Source: Palsa-601 sp963801185 (GTDB lineage Bacteria > Actinomycetota > Acidimicrobiia > Acidimicrobiales > Bog-793). From it: a stretch of 64,000 bases of DNA. The DNA lies in contig CAWDDW010000003.1 of NCBI GenBank assembly GCA_963801185.1, positions 2,088,493 to 2,152,492 on the forward strand. The letters are read 5' to 3'. Shown in pieces: positions 9,628 through 19,268 of the stretch; within the stretch, counting starts at the first letter, position 1; each line of letters opens with the position of its first letter. The notes below the pieces were generated by a model. It was given only the letters and a program-made list of their open reading frames with translations, was not told where the DNA came from and made no database searches. Position numbers and translations under genes: made by a program.

Positions 9628-10551
9628 CTAGGGGCTGGCGGTGAGGTCCCTGAACGGTGCTGCGACCTCGCCGACGAAACGGGCCATCGCCTCGAACCGC
9701 TCCGCCCGGCCTTCACCAAGTGTGCGGTCCGGGAGGATGAACTCGTTCACACCGAGGCCGTCGTATCGCCCGAGCTCCTCGGACACCTGCGCCGGCGTCC
9801 CGGTGATCGAAGGTTGGCGGGTCACCTCAGCCGCCCAGGCGGCAATCTGACGCTGATCCTCGCTCATCCGCACGAGGGCCTGAGTGGACCGCTCGAGCGT
9901 CGCCGGGTCGCGCCCCACTGCGGCGCAGTGCCGCTCGAGCACCTCGAGCTTGTGAGAGATGCCCTCGGGCGTTCCCCAGTAGTTCCAGATGTCGGCGCGG
10001 CGCGCCGCGATGCCCATGGCGATCTTCTCGCCGGAGACTCCGACCAGCAGCGGCAGGTGGTCCTGAACCGGCTTCGGCTCACAGGGGGCGTCCTCCAAGT
10101 GGTACCAGCGGCCGTCGAAGTTGGACCACTCGTTGTCGAGAAGGGTGCGTACCACCTGGCAGGCCTCCTCGAGCCGGCCGAGCAGCTCGGGTATTTCGGG
10201 AAGGTCGATCCCGTAGGCGATGTGCTCGTTGCGCTGCCACCCGGCTCCGAGCCCGAGGACGACGCGACCGTTGCTGATGCGGTCCGTCGTGGCGGCCATC
10301 TTCGCGAGGACGGCAGGGTGCCGGTAGGTGTTCCCGGTGACGAGCACGCCGAGACGGACACGCTCGGTCCGGGCCGCCAGCGCGCCAAGCGTCGTCCAGG
10401 CCTCGAGGCGTGGTTGCACAGGCGGGTCTGCTTGCGGCATGAAGTGGTCCGCCAGATAGACGGTGTCGAAGCCGACCCGCTCGGCTTCGAGCACCGAGGC
10501 GAGCACGTCGTCGAATGGCCGTTCGGTGGCGACCCAGAGCCCGAAGCGCAT
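9628..10551 (-). CDS. LLM-class, probably F420-dependent oxidoreductase
   Basis: A 307-residue luciferase-like TIM-barrel protein. It begins MRFGLWVATERPF and shows the family blocks FDTVYLADHF, TLGALAARTERVRLGVLVTGN, HPAVLAKMAATTDRISNGRVVLGLGAGW and a C-terminal EELGRYDGLGVNEFIL. In actinobacteria this subgroup generally uses coenzyme F420; the substrate is unknown. It ends 11 bp before the tyrS start on the same strand. The frame is intact. Confidence 0.87.
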   Translation of the reverse strand: MRFGLWVATERPFDDVLASVLEAERVGFDTVYLADHFMPQADPPVQPRLEAWTTLGALAARTERVRLGVLVTGNTYRHPAVLAKMAATTDRISNGRVVLGLGAGWQRNEHIAYGIDLPEIPELLGRLEEACQVVRTLLDNEWSNFDGRWYHLEDAPCEPKPVQDHLPLLVGVSGEKIAMGIAARRADIWNYWGTPEGISHKLEVLERHCAAVGRDPATLERSTQALVRMSEDQRQIAAWAAEVTRQPSITGTPAQVSEELGRYDGLGVNEFILPDRTLGEGRAERFEAMARFVGEVAAPFRDLTASP

Positions 10552-10607
10552 TCCCCTTTATTACCTGATCCGCGGGCCGACGATCTCCGAGCGCTTCCGG
10601 ACCGGTC

Positions 10608-11867
10608 TCAGCCGGCCACGCAGGCGGCCGGGAGGCGAACGCGGCCGAGTCCCGCCGGGGTCACCGCGTAGGCGACGGCGCCGATACGGGCGATGCCGCT
10701 CGGTACCTCCGCCGGCCCGTCCGGGCCCGTCGAGGCCTTCGTGGCTCCGCTCGAGGCGTTCGTGCACGCCAAGGTGCCGAGCCCTGCGACGAAGACGTTC
10801 GGTCCGGACGCGAGCAGAACGACCGGCGCGAGTGTCGCCCGCACGCCGTGAGGGGGAAGGCCCGCATCCGCAAGGGGGCATCGGCCGAGACGCGCTCGAC
10901 TTCGGTGCTGTCCCCGTCACTCACCGCCACTAGTGCGCCTCCCGGGCCGGCGACGAGGGACTCCACCTCCTCGCCGACGGGAAGCGAGAGGTCCGAGACA
11001 AGCAAGCCCGACCGGAGGTCGACGAGTGCGAGCCGGGTCGAGGCCGCAGGTGCCATCGCACTCGGGGTGAAGAGACTCGCGAGCACGAGACCCGAGCCCG
11101 GGACGACTGCCACGTGCTGGACCACGGCTCCCGGGAAGGACGCGACCGTATGGACGGTGCCGCTCGCGTCCACCTCCAGCAGCTGCCGCCCGGTGGAAAC
11201 GAGGAGTGAGCCGCCCGGGCCGTCGAGGAGCGTCAGCCCGTAGCCGCGCCCGACGGGGATGGTCCTCACGACCTTCAGGTCCCGGGGGGCGAAGCTCGAC
11301 GATGCTCAGGCGATATGGAGGCGTCCCGGCCGTCCCTCCGAGCACGAGGCGACTTTCGCCGAAGAAGAGCCCCTCGGTCGTGACGGCTATCGAGCTCGCG
11401 ATCGGCGCCGCCCGGCCGAAGGCCGCCGACGCGATGGCTGAGCCGCTCCTTTCGTCGATCTCGACGACACGGAGCGAAGACTCCTCGGCGCCACAAGCCT
11501 CAAGGGCGAACAGCGAGCCCTGGGCCGCCGTGATCATCTCGAAAGTTCCCGGCATGGTGAGGTCATACGGCCACGCTCCGAGCTCGGTCGGAGCGGCGCT
11601 CGGCGCTGAGGCGCCGGCAGGCCGGCAAGTGGGGAGCCGCGGCCGCACAGCGGCATGGTGGCTGCGGCGGGTGGGCGCCCGCCCGACCCCGAGGGCCAGG
11701 CCCGCGACGCCCGCCGCGATGACGATCGCCGCGACGCCGAGGGAGACGGTGGCGGACCGACGGAACAATGGCCGGACAACGCGTGGACCGATCAGGACCT
11801 CGTGGTCAATCGCTTCGTGTCGCAAACCGCCGGTCCCTGCCTTCGCATCAGGTGTTACGCGTTTCAT
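10608..11867 (-). CDS. Membrane-anchored beta-propeller-like protein, two frameshifts
   Basis: Three frame segments join into one ~420-residue protein: 11867 to ~11290 (cytoplasmic N-terminus, one TM helix SLGVAAIVIAAGVAGLAL, then a sugar-sensor-like region), ~11290 to ~10855, and ~10855 to 10608. The extracytoplasmic part consists of repeated strands of the type LLVSTGRQLLEVDASGTV, typical of PQQ/NHL-like propellers. The shifts lie in C runs: six Cs near 11283, where five would restore the frame, and five Cs near 10851, where six would. Both look like homopolymer errors. No enzymatic motif seen; a sensing or anti-sigma-like role would be guesswork. Confidence 0.55.
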
Positions 11868-11940
11868 TCTAGGGACGCCCGAGACCCCGGCCGGCTTGCG
11901 CCGAATCGGGGAACGAGCGGCCTCGGTGAGGAAGCGCAAC

Positions 11941-11965
11941 AGCCGGGCGCTTGTGGCGCCCGGCT
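11941..11965 (-). terminator. Stem-loop downstream of the rpf gene
   Basis: AGCCGGGCGC and GCGCCCGGCT form a perfect 10-bp stem with a TTGTG loop, 31 bp past the stop of the leftward rpf gene and upstream of the next leftward gene. There is no clear U-tract, as is common in actinobacterial terminators. Confidence 0.65.
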
Positions 11966-11995
11966 GTCACTCCAAAATGCTTGCTTGACGCTGGC

Positions 11996-12631
11996 TCAGT
12001 ACAAGCCGAGCTGTGCTGCGCACTCGGGCCACTGGCCCCAGCCCGAGCGAGCCTCCAGCTCTGCGGCGGCCTGGTCCTGTGTCGCCGGCGAGGCCTCGCT
12101 CGGGAGTCCCGAGTAGCCGAGGCCGTACCACGTCGACAGCGAGAACTGGTAGGCGCCGTAGTAACCGTTGCCCGTGTCCTCCGCGTAGTTGTCGCCAGAT
12201 TCGCAGACCCGAATCTCGTACCAGACGCCACCTGAGGGGGCGGCCGGTGCCGGTGGTGCAGTCGTCGTCGTCGTGACCACGGGCGCAGGAACTGGCGGGG
12301 CAACCAGGACTGCGGCCTTCAGGGCGACGGCATGCTTCGGTCCTGGGACGGGGGGGAGCCCTGTCCAGGGACTGAGGTGCGACTGCTCGGCGAGGCTGAC
12401 GTCGTGGACCAACAACAGGTCGGTCTCGGACGGCTTCAGGTCGTTTGCAGGAAGATGGCTCTTGATCCGCCCGCTCGCCCTGTCAAGGGTGGCGTTCGAA
12501 CCGGGGTGGTGTCCACCAGCGCTCGTGGCGCTGGTCAGTACTGAGTTGAAAGAACCGGTAGTCGTACCGGCAATGGCGCTCGCTCCGAGCGCCGTGAACG
12601 CGGTCAGCGCGATCAGGGGGTGCTTGCGCAT
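11996..12631 (-). CDS. Resuscitation-promoting factor-like secreted lytic transglycosylase
   Basis: A secreted 211-residue protein. It has a signal peptide (MRKHPLIALTAFTALGASAIAG), a Ser/Thr/Pro/Ala-rich linker with a VVTTTTTAPPAPAAP stretch, and a C-terminal Rpf domain of ~75 residues (WYEIRVCESGDNYAEDTGNGYYGAYQFSLSTW...). Rpf domains are c-type-lysozyme-like and cleave peptidoglycan; the Glu of RVCESGDNY is the expected catalytic acid. The start is fixed by an AAGGAGGAGCACG ribosome site directly before ATG 12631. It is preceded by a ~590 bp region with no gene and followed by a stem-loop. Confidence 0.88.
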   Translation of the reverse strand: MRKHPLIALTAFTALGASAIAGTTTGSFNSVLTSATSAGGHHPGSNATLDRASGRIKSHLPANDLKPSETDLLLVHDVSLAEQSHLSPWTGLPPVPGPKHAVALKAAVLVAPPVPAPVVTTTTTAPPAPAAPSGGVWYEIRVCESGDNYAEDTGNGYYGAYQFSLSTWYGLGYSGLPSEASPATQDQAAAELEARSGWGQWPECAAQLGLY

Positions 12632-13220
12632 CGTGCTCCTCCTTGGGAGTTCGGAAACCCGGTGGGCTCCAAGTTGTTGCCTGATGCGGGCGCCCGTCTT
12701 GTGTGCATCCGGCTCGTGGCACGGTGCCGGGAGGGCTGATCGTGCCGGGACGCTGTGGCGTCCGTTCGAGGTGCAGACGGGTAGGGCCCTGTGTGCTGGT
12801 AGTGGTGTGACTCCTTTTCGTCCTTCGGACTGATCGGGACGAGACGGGCGCGGGGCTCGGCGATGGCCAATGCTGCCTAGATGTGCCTTTAGCAAATGGG
12901 CCAAAGTACTGAGGCCCACCTCCCGGGATCCCACTCACCGGGAAGTTGCGACACCGTCTGTCGTTGACGTTATGTAGTGCTTACTTTAGCGAGCACTTGC
13001 GGGAGGGACAACCGGTTCTGCCACTCAGGGTGGTCGCGGAGACCTCCCTGACCAGGGGCTCTCGCGCAAAGGTGCAGGTAAAAAGGTTTTTGTCAGCCGG
13101 GGTGTCGGCATATCGGCCGACCCGGCCTCCCAGGGTCCTAAAACGACCACTCTCAGTGAGAATCACCAGCAAGCCACGCATCCCTGGTCGTCTACTCCCG
13201 CGCTCGGCCGATCGGAGCCG
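12632..13220. promoter_or_regulatory. Gene-free 589-bp region upstream of rpf; likely long 5' leader
   Basis: No credible coding region on either strand. The stretch contains several inverted repeats (for example TCGGC-n-GGCCGA near 13110 and CTCTCAGTGAGAA near 13149) and relatively AT-rich pockets at 12955-13000 and 13078-13100. Leaders of actinobacterial rpf genes often carry a c-di-AMP (ydaO) riboswitch, but I could not find its conserved boxes here. I report a probable regulatory leader of unknown type. Confidence 0.35.
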
Positions 13221-14081
13221 TCAGGCGGCCGGTCCGTCGGCCTGACGGCTCGTCTCGGTGTCGATGCCGAGAGCTGAGCCGACGTCATCGAGCGCGGCGG
13301 CAACCGCTGCGCGTACGTCCGGCCGGTGCTCCTCGGCCACGCTCGCGAGGGGCGTGAGGGTGGCATAGCCGAGCGCGGTCAGCGTCTCGTCGCTCTCGTC
13401 GCCGGGCGGGGGTTCGCCGAAGCCGAGCTCGAGCAACATCTTCGACCCGAGGGTTGCATCGACGAGTGCCGCCCGGATGAGGCCGCTCCGGGCGAGCTTG
13501 GCCCACCTGAGCCCTTGCAGCTGGTCGAGCGGCAGGTTGGGGACGTTGCAGCTCACGACGGTCCTCGGTGGGGCAGCGGCCACCCGTGGCGCGAGAGCCG
13601 CGGCGAGGCTGGCCGCAGTCTCGAAGTGGATGTCGCCACCGCGGTCCGACTCGAACGAGGAGAACGGCCCCGACTGGATGCTCATCGCGAGGCCGCGCTT
13701 GTTGAAGTGAACCGAGGTGAGAGCAGCACCGATCGTCCCCGAGTGGAGAACCGCCCGCCCGACGTTCCGGCCGGGGTTGATCCCCGCCACGATCAGGTCG
13801 GGCGGCGGGCCGAATGCGCCGAGGCACCCGGCGATGACGATGAGCGCAGGCAGCGCTTCGACGCCGAGGGTCTCGATGCCTTCGAGCCCGGGCAGATCGA
13901 GCGCTTCCACCTCGATGCCGTCGTTCATGGTGTGAAGCGGTCCGACGCCGGCGCCCGCACCGCTCGCCTCCTCTAGTGGTGCGACCACCAGCACATCGAG
14001 CCCTGCCGCATGAAGCGCTCGGGCGAGTACGGCTAGACCGGGAGCGTCGACACCGTCGTCGTTGGTGACCAGGACCCGCAC
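13221..14081 (-). CDS. surE: 5'/3'-nucleotidase SurE
   Basis: Metal-dependent nucleoside monophosphate phosphatase. Starting at GTG 14081 the protein begins VRVLVTNDDGVDAPGL, whose NDD metal ligands are the family hallmark, followed by PLEEASGAGAG (the usual PxxxxSGxG loop), DLIVAGINPGRNVGRAVLHSGTIGAALT and VVSCNVPNLP. About 286 residues, slightly long. The start overlaps nothing; the divergent aldose epimerase begins ~20 bp away, so the two share a promoter region. Confidence 0.93.
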   Translation of the reverse strand: MRVLVTNDDGVDAPGLAVLARALHAAGLDVLVVAPLEEASGAGAGVGPLHTMNDGIEVEALDLPGLEGIETLGVEALPALIVIAGCLGAFGPPPDLIVAGINPGRNVGRAVLHSGTIGAALTSVHFNKRGLAMSIQSGPFSSFESDRGGDIHFETAASLAAALAPRVAAAPPRTVVSCNVPNLPLDQLQGLRWAKLARSGLIRAALVDATLGSKMLLELGFGEPPPGDESDETLTALGYATLTPLASVAEEHRPDVRAAVAAALDDVGSALGIDTETSRQADGPAA

Positions 14082-14100
14082 CTCACTACCATATCGAGAC

Positions 14101-15074
14101 GTGCCGGAGTACTCGGAGCCCGGTCCGCCCGATCGGAGCCGGCCGCCGTCGGGCAGGCAGTTCGAGGTCGTCAACGGCTCGGCGGCGGTCGTCGTGGCGG
14201 AGGTGGGCGGCGGGCTCCGCACCTTCGACATCTCGGGCGAGCCGGTGCTGTTCGGCTATCCCGCCGAGGAGCTCTGCAGTGGTGGCAAGGGCCAAGTCCT
14301 CGCGCCCTGGCCGAACCGTCTCGAGGACGGTACGTACTCGTTCGGCGGCGTGTCGGCCAGCGCCTCTCTCGACGAGCCGGCGCACGCGAACGCCATCCAC
14401 GGCCTCGTGAGATGGATGAACTGGGCCGCTGTTGCGCAGTCCGATCGTTCGGTGACGATGGCGGTCGAGCTCCGCCTCAGCCGGGATACCCGTGGCGCGT
14501 GTCGGTCGAGGTGACGTACGAGCTCATGTCGGAGACGACGCTCCGGGTCTCCGCCGCCGCTACGAACGCCGGCCGGGCAGAGGCGCCCTTCGGGATCGGC
14601 TTCCATCCCTACGTGCACGCAGGCGAGGGTGGCGTCGACGGCTGCAGGCTTCGCTTCGCGGCTGCCGAGCGCCTCGTCGCAGACGATCGCGGCCTGCCGG
14701 TAGGAGCGCTCGACGTCGCGCGGACCGAGTATGACTTCGCTCGTGGGCGGTCGCTCTCGGGCAGAGGGTTGGACGACTGTTTCTTCGGGTTCGCAGGGCA
14801 GGTTGCTCCTGAGGGCTCTTCTTGGTCCGTGGCCGTCGAGCGGGCCGACGGCAGGACGGTCACCGTGTCTGCCGGCCCGGAATTCCCTTATGTCATGTGC
14901 TTCACCGGCGACACCCTCGGCGAGGAGGACCGGCGTCGCGCGATCGCCGTCGAGCCGATGAGTTGCCCGCCGAACGCGTTGCGCTCTGGGACGAGCCTGA
15001 TCGTCCTCGGGCCAGCGGGCGGCGACCGGGCGACGTGGCGGGGAAGCTGGCAGATCGCAGCCTCCGGTTGGTGA
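14101..15074 (+). CDS. Aldose 1-epimerase family protein, frameshift near 14484
   Basis: Galactose-mutarotase-fold protein acting on sugar anomers. The first frame (GTG 14101 onward) has LAPWPNRLEDGTYSFGG and HANAIHGLVRW, which contains the catalytic-site His. The second frame (to 15074) has GIGFHPYVHAG and VEPMSCPPNAL, with the second His and a conserved Glu. Restoring one base in CCTCAG near 14480-14486 joins VELRL to PQPGYPWRVSVEV. The joined length is ~325 residues, normal for this family. It converges on the L,D-transpeptidase gene. Confidence 0.85.
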
Positions 15075-15087
15075 GGCCGGGCCTGTC

Positions 15088-16418
15088 CTATTCGATGGTG
15101 ACGAGGGTTCCGATCGGCGTCAAAGGAAACACCGTCTCGGCGGAGCTGTACGGCATCTCGACGCATCCCAGGCTTTGGGGGTATCCGTACTGGGCGCGCA
15201 GATAGCCGTGCAGCGCGTCGCCGCCGTGGAAGTAGCTCACCCAAGGGATCCCCGGGTCGGAGTACTTCTGGCCCCCCGGCTCGGTCCCGCTCATCGTCGT
15301 CACCGTGTAGCGCGCGTAGACCGCCCACGTGCCCGCTTGCGTCGGTGCCACCTGGATGCCCGTGTTCGCGAGCGTCGTGAAGACGTTCACTCCGTCCCGC
15401 CAGATCGTGACGTACTCGGGGTTGGCCTCCGATACGTACACGTAGTCGTAAGGAGCCGTCGTGACCTGGCGAGCTGCCGCCGCCTTCAGCAACGCTTGCC
15501 ACACGACCGGTCCCGCCTCGCCGTCGTCGGTGAGACCGTGAGCTGACTCGAACGCCATGACAGCGCCCGTGGTGACCTCGTTCGCCACACCGGCACTCCA
15601 CTGCGCCGCGAGCGTCGTGGGGATGTTCGTGAAGCGCCAGGTGAAGGTGCCGGCCAAGGGGGCGAGCGGGATGTCGCCTGGCTCTGAAGGCTCGATGTCG
15701 GTCGTGGTCCCGGGTCCGGGCGCGGCCACGAGGGTCGTGCCGGTGCTGGCCGGGACGGCGGGCGGGTGCGTGAAGGGCGGGGCCGGAGCCGTCGACACGC
15801 CGCTCACCGGTGCGGGGGTTCCCTCGCCCTTCGGCGTGAAGGCGACCGGCAGGTACCCGAGCTCGGCGAGGAGCCTTGCAGGCGGAGAACAGAGGTGCCT
15901 GCAACGGTGAACGTGGACGTGACCGCCTTCGGGAGCGTCGTGCCGAAGGCGCTCCGTGAGGTCTGCGGGACCGTGACGGTCTCGTTCGTGAACGGGACGT
16001 ACTGCTGGAGAGGGTCGAACACGAGCGTGTCCCCGCCGACCGGGTCCCAGCTTCCCGGGACCGCCGGGGAAAGCGTCGGCAGGGGAGTGGACTTGGAGAG
16101 CGGCTCGGAGTACCGAACGGTGATCGGCGACTGCCAAGCGACCGAGGACGAGCCCGCCGACGGCACTATCGACGAGACCGCCAGTGGCGCAGGAGGCGGT
16201 GGCGGGGTCTTCGGGTGGTGCTTCGACCTGTGCCCGCCTCCGGTGCCGGACTGGGAGCTGCTCGCCGCGAGCGTGCCCGCCGGATGGCCAGCGGACCGAT
16301 GAGTCGCGATCAGGGCACCGCCGATCGCGAGCGCAAGCACGACCGCGCAGGTGATCGCGAGAGTGGGCATGCTGAGGAAGCCCCTGGCACCGGAGCGCTG
16401 ACTTCCTGACTTCCCCAT
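15088..16418 (-). CDS. Secreted L,D-transpeptidase with Ig-like domain, frameshift near 15878
   Basis: Cell-wall cross-linking enzyme of the YkuD type. From ATG 16418 (AAGGTGG site upstream) it has one TM/signal helix, a Pro-rich linker, an Ig-like domain (SSVAWQSPITVRYSEPL...), a peptidoglycan-binding-like middle and a C-terminal YkuD domain. The YkuD domain carries WVSYFHGGDALHG and SLGCVEMP, the His and Cys of the active site. The two frames join at ~15871-15885 (LRLQ to RLLAELGYLPVAF) if one base is restored. Joined length ~443 residues. Confidence 0.87.
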
Positions 16419-16543
16419 CTTGGTTCCACCTTGCAGAGGCCGGCGGCTCCCCTCAGCACCGGCGCCCGTGACCGCGGCCGCCGGCCGACGCCGGGACGGC
16501 GCAGATCGTATCCTGCCGTTCGGCCCCACCTTGCGCGGCAAAT

Positions 16544-18973
16544 TCAGGTGTTGGCCCCGGATTGCTCGCTCTGGGCGGCTGCGACCAGTGCCGGGCGCAG
16601 CTGTTCGAGCCGCTGCGAAGCCGGGCGCGCTCCGCTCTGTTGCTCTCGCACATAGAAACTGTCCACGACCTCATGCCCAAGCGTCGCGATCCGGGCCGAC
16701 ACCACGTCGAGCCCCGCCTCGGCCAGCACTGAGGCGAGACGGTGCAACAGGCCGTGGGAGTCGTGGGCACGGACCTCGACGACCGCCGCACCTGACGAGG
16801 CCGACTCGTCGATGAGCACCACCACCTCCGGGCTCCGGGCCGACGCCGGACGGCGGTAGCGGGCATATGCCTCCTCGATCGTGCGGAGGTGAGCCTCGAT
16901 CGGGAGCGTGCCGGAAAGTGCGCTCTCGAGATCGGCGAGGAGGCGCGCTTTGTCGATCGGGCGCTCGGGGTCACGGTCGACCTCGAACACCTCGACGGCC
17001 ATGGCCGGGCGCTCGTGCTCTTGCATGTTCCCAGCAAGCCCGAGGGCCGAGGCCCGGCGGATATCGAGACTGTGCATGGCGAGAGTGCCGGCGACGAGCG
17101 CGAACAGACCCGGTCTGTCCGGCGCGACGACGGTCACCGTCGAGCCTTCCACTTCGACGGCGAGCTCGCCGTTCGCGACGAGCGTGGCTACCTGCGGGCT
17201 CACCTGACGGGTGGTCGAGCTGTCGACCGGTCTTCCTTCGAACAGCGCACGGACGTTCTCGACCAGCTCGAAGACGAGCGCTGCCTTCCAACCTCCCCAT
17301 GCGGCCGGCCCGGTCGCGATCGAGTCGGCCTCGGTGAGAGCAGCGAGCAACTCGAGCGTCAAGCGGTCGCCGACGGCCTCGGCCACGAGCTCGGTCGTCT
17401 CGGGGTCGTCGAGGTCGCGCCGCGTCGCCGTGTCTGCCAGTAGCAGATGCCGCTTCACGAGGCGCTCGATGACCGCCACGTCGCGGGAGTGGTAGCCCAT
17501 GCGCCGGGCGATACCTCCTGCGAGCTCCCGGCCAACCTCGCTGTGGTCGCCGGGCCGGCCCTTGCCGATGTCATGGAGCAGGGCTCCGATCAGCAGCAGA
17601 TCAGGGCGCTCGACGTTGCGCAGGAGGGAGGCAGCCTCGGCCACAGCCTCGAGAAGGTGGCGGTCGACCGTGAAGCGGTGGTAGGCGTTGCGCTGCGGTC
17701 GGTGACGCACGAAGCGCCACTCGGGGAGCAGCCACTCGAACAGCCGCCGGCGATCGAGCGTCTCGATCACCGGTGTCGCCGCACGGCCGTACTCGAGGAG
17801 CGAGACGAGCGCGTCGCGGATGCCTTCGGGCCAGGGGCTGGTCAGCTCCGGCCGCTCCCGCTCGAGCCGGTCGAGACTCGAGACCGCGATGGGGACTTCG
17901 TGGCGAGCAGCTTCGGCCGCAGCCCGGAGGACGAGGGTGGGATCGCCGGCCGGTTCGGCGGCAGGACCGAGGGCGATCTCGCCATCGCGCAGCACGATCT
18001 GGCGGTCCACCTCGGTCTCCCGGCTGGCCGAGCGCCGAGCGGGCCCGCGGAGTACCGAGTCGATGCGTCGCCAGCCATCTTCCGACGCCCACATCACCTC
18101 ACGCCCGGCCTCGGCGAGGCCAGCAGCGAAACGGTCCGCATCGGCGTAGCCGAGTGTCGCGGCAACCTCGTCTTGTTCTTGCAGGCGGAGACGGTCCGAC
18201 CGGTCACCGGTGCGGGCCTGGAGCGCGACTCGCGCAGCGAGCAGTAGGTCGTGGTCACCGTCGAGTGACGGCGGGCGGATCACCTCGGCGAGCGAGGGCA
18301 GCGCCCGTGCGGTGAGAGACATGGCTTCGAGGTCACGAAGGCCGCCCGCCGACTCCTTCAGATCTGGCTCCAGCAGATACGGCAACTCTCCGAAGGAGCT
18401 GTGCCGCTCCCGGGTGGCCGCCGCCAGCTGTGGCAGCCACTTGCGGTGATGCGCACGCCAGATCTCGGCGATCTTCGCGAGCACGCCCTCGGCGAACGGG
18501 CGGTCCCCGCTGATCACGCGGCCGTCGAGGAGGCCGAGGATGGCCCGCAGGTCCTGGCCCGCCACTGCGAGCATCTCTCTCGGTGTGCGCACGCTGTGGT
18601 CGAGCCGGACACCGGTATCCCACACCTGGTACCAGATCGCGTCCGCCACCTGTTTCACGTCCCGTCGCTTGTCGTGCAGGAGGACGACGTCGAGGTCGCT
18701 CCCCGGGCACAGCTCGCGTCTCCCGTAGCCGCCGACCGCAACGAGGGCATAGCCGCTCGGTCTCGAGGAAGTGGCTCGTTCGAACAGCCCGGCGAGATAG
18801 TCGTCCGCCGCCTCGCTGTAGCGCGGCGGCAGGTCGAGAGGCGCGAGCTCGCCTCTCAGGACCGCACCTGAAAGGGATTCGCGCTCGGTGCGCAACGGCG
18901 ATGGCGCCCCGCCCGGACGGGCGCCTGGCGCGCCCGGCGTCCCGTGGGTCCCCGGTGTCCCCGCCGCCTGCAC
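16544..18973 (-). CDS. glnD: [Protein-PII] uridylyltransferase / uridylyl-removing enzyme
   Basis: Nitrogen-status sensor that modifies the PII protein. Domain order is complete: nucleotidyltransferase with GGYGRRELCPGSDLDVVLLHD, a helical GlnE/GlnD middle, an HD phosphohydrolase domain (ALLHDIGKGRPGDHSEVG) and two C-terminal ACT domains (VTVVAPDRPGLFALVAG and VEVRAHDSHGLLHRLASVLAEAGLDV). About 809 residues from GTG 18973; the frame is open to 19063 but that part is low-complexity Gly/Pro/Ala and would overlap the divergent gene at 19044. No glnB or amtB neighbour is in view. Confidence 0.92.
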   Translation of the reverse strand: MQAAGTPGTHGTPGAPGARPGGAPSPLRTERESLSGAVLRGELAPLDLPPRYSEAADDYLAGLFERATSSRPSGYALVAVGGYGRRELCPGSDLDVVLLHDKRRDVKQVADAIWYQVWDTGVRLDHSVRTPREMLAVAGQDLRAILGLLDGRVISGDRPFAEGVLAKIAEIWRAHHRKWLPQLAAATRERHSSFGELPYLLEPDLKESAGGLRDLEAMSLTARALPSLAEVIRPPSLDGDHDLLLAARVALQARTGDRSDRLRLQEQDEVAATLGYADADRFAAGLAEAGREVMWASEDGWRRIDSVLRGPARRSASRETEVDRQIVLRDGEIALGPAAEPAGDPTLVLRAAAEAARHEVPIAVSSLDRLERERPELTSPWPEGIRDALVSLLEYGRAATPVIETLDRRRLFEWLLPEWRFVRHRPQRNAYHRFTVDRHLLEAVAEAASLLRNVERPDLLLIGALLHDIGKGRPGDHSEVGRELAGGIARRMGYHSRDVAVIERLVKRHLLLADTATRRDLDDPETTELVAEAVGDRLTLELLAALTEADSIATGPAAWGGWKAALVFELVENVRALFEGRPVDSSTTRQVSPQVATLVANGELAVEVEGSTVTVVAPDRPGLFALVAGTLAMHSLDIRRASALGLAGNMQEHERPAMAVEVFEVDRDPERPIDKARLLADLESALSGTLPIEAHLRTIEEAYARYRRPASARSPEVVVLIDESASSGAAVVEVRAHDSHGLLHRLASVLAEAGLDVVSARIATLGHEVVDSFYVREQQSGARPASQRLEQLRPALVAAAQSEQSGANT

Positions 18974-19043
18974 GTCGTCAAGAGTAGAGCGCGTGACTCC
19001 ACTCGCGACACTTGTCGGAGTAGCGTCCTTGGAAGGAGGCGAA

Positions 19044-19256
19044 ATGATCGAACCACGTGGCAAGAGCGGGGGAGTGATGCGGGCCGGGCACTATCTGGTC
19101 GTCGCAGCCGTTGCGATCGTTGCCGTGCTCGTCGCCTTTGCCGTCTTCTCGTTCGTCGTGGGAGTCGTCGTCGAGATCATCAAGATCGCGGTTGTCGTGG
19201 CGGTCGTCGTCGCAGCGTTCTGGCTTGTGGCCCGAATCGCCCGTCGCGGCAAGTAG
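19044..19256 (+). CDS. Small membrane protein, 70 aa
   Basis: A short protein made almost entirely of two adjacent hydrophobic helices rich in Val/Ala/Ile, with a positively charged C-terminus (ARIARRGK). The ribosome site GGAAGGAGG sits just before ATG 19044, which supports a real gene. It is divergent from glnD and converges on the ABC exporter. Function unknown. Confidence 0.6.
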   Translation: MIEPRGKSGGVMRAGHYLVVAAVAIVAVLVAFAVFSFVVGVVVEIIKIAVVVAVVVAAFWLVARIARRGK

Positions 19257-19268
19257 GCGCCGCCGGGC

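Noticed and set aside
12632..13220. c-di-AMP (ydaO) riboswitch before rpf
   Set aside because: Expected from family habit, but the conserved boxes were not found by eye; left as an unknown leader.
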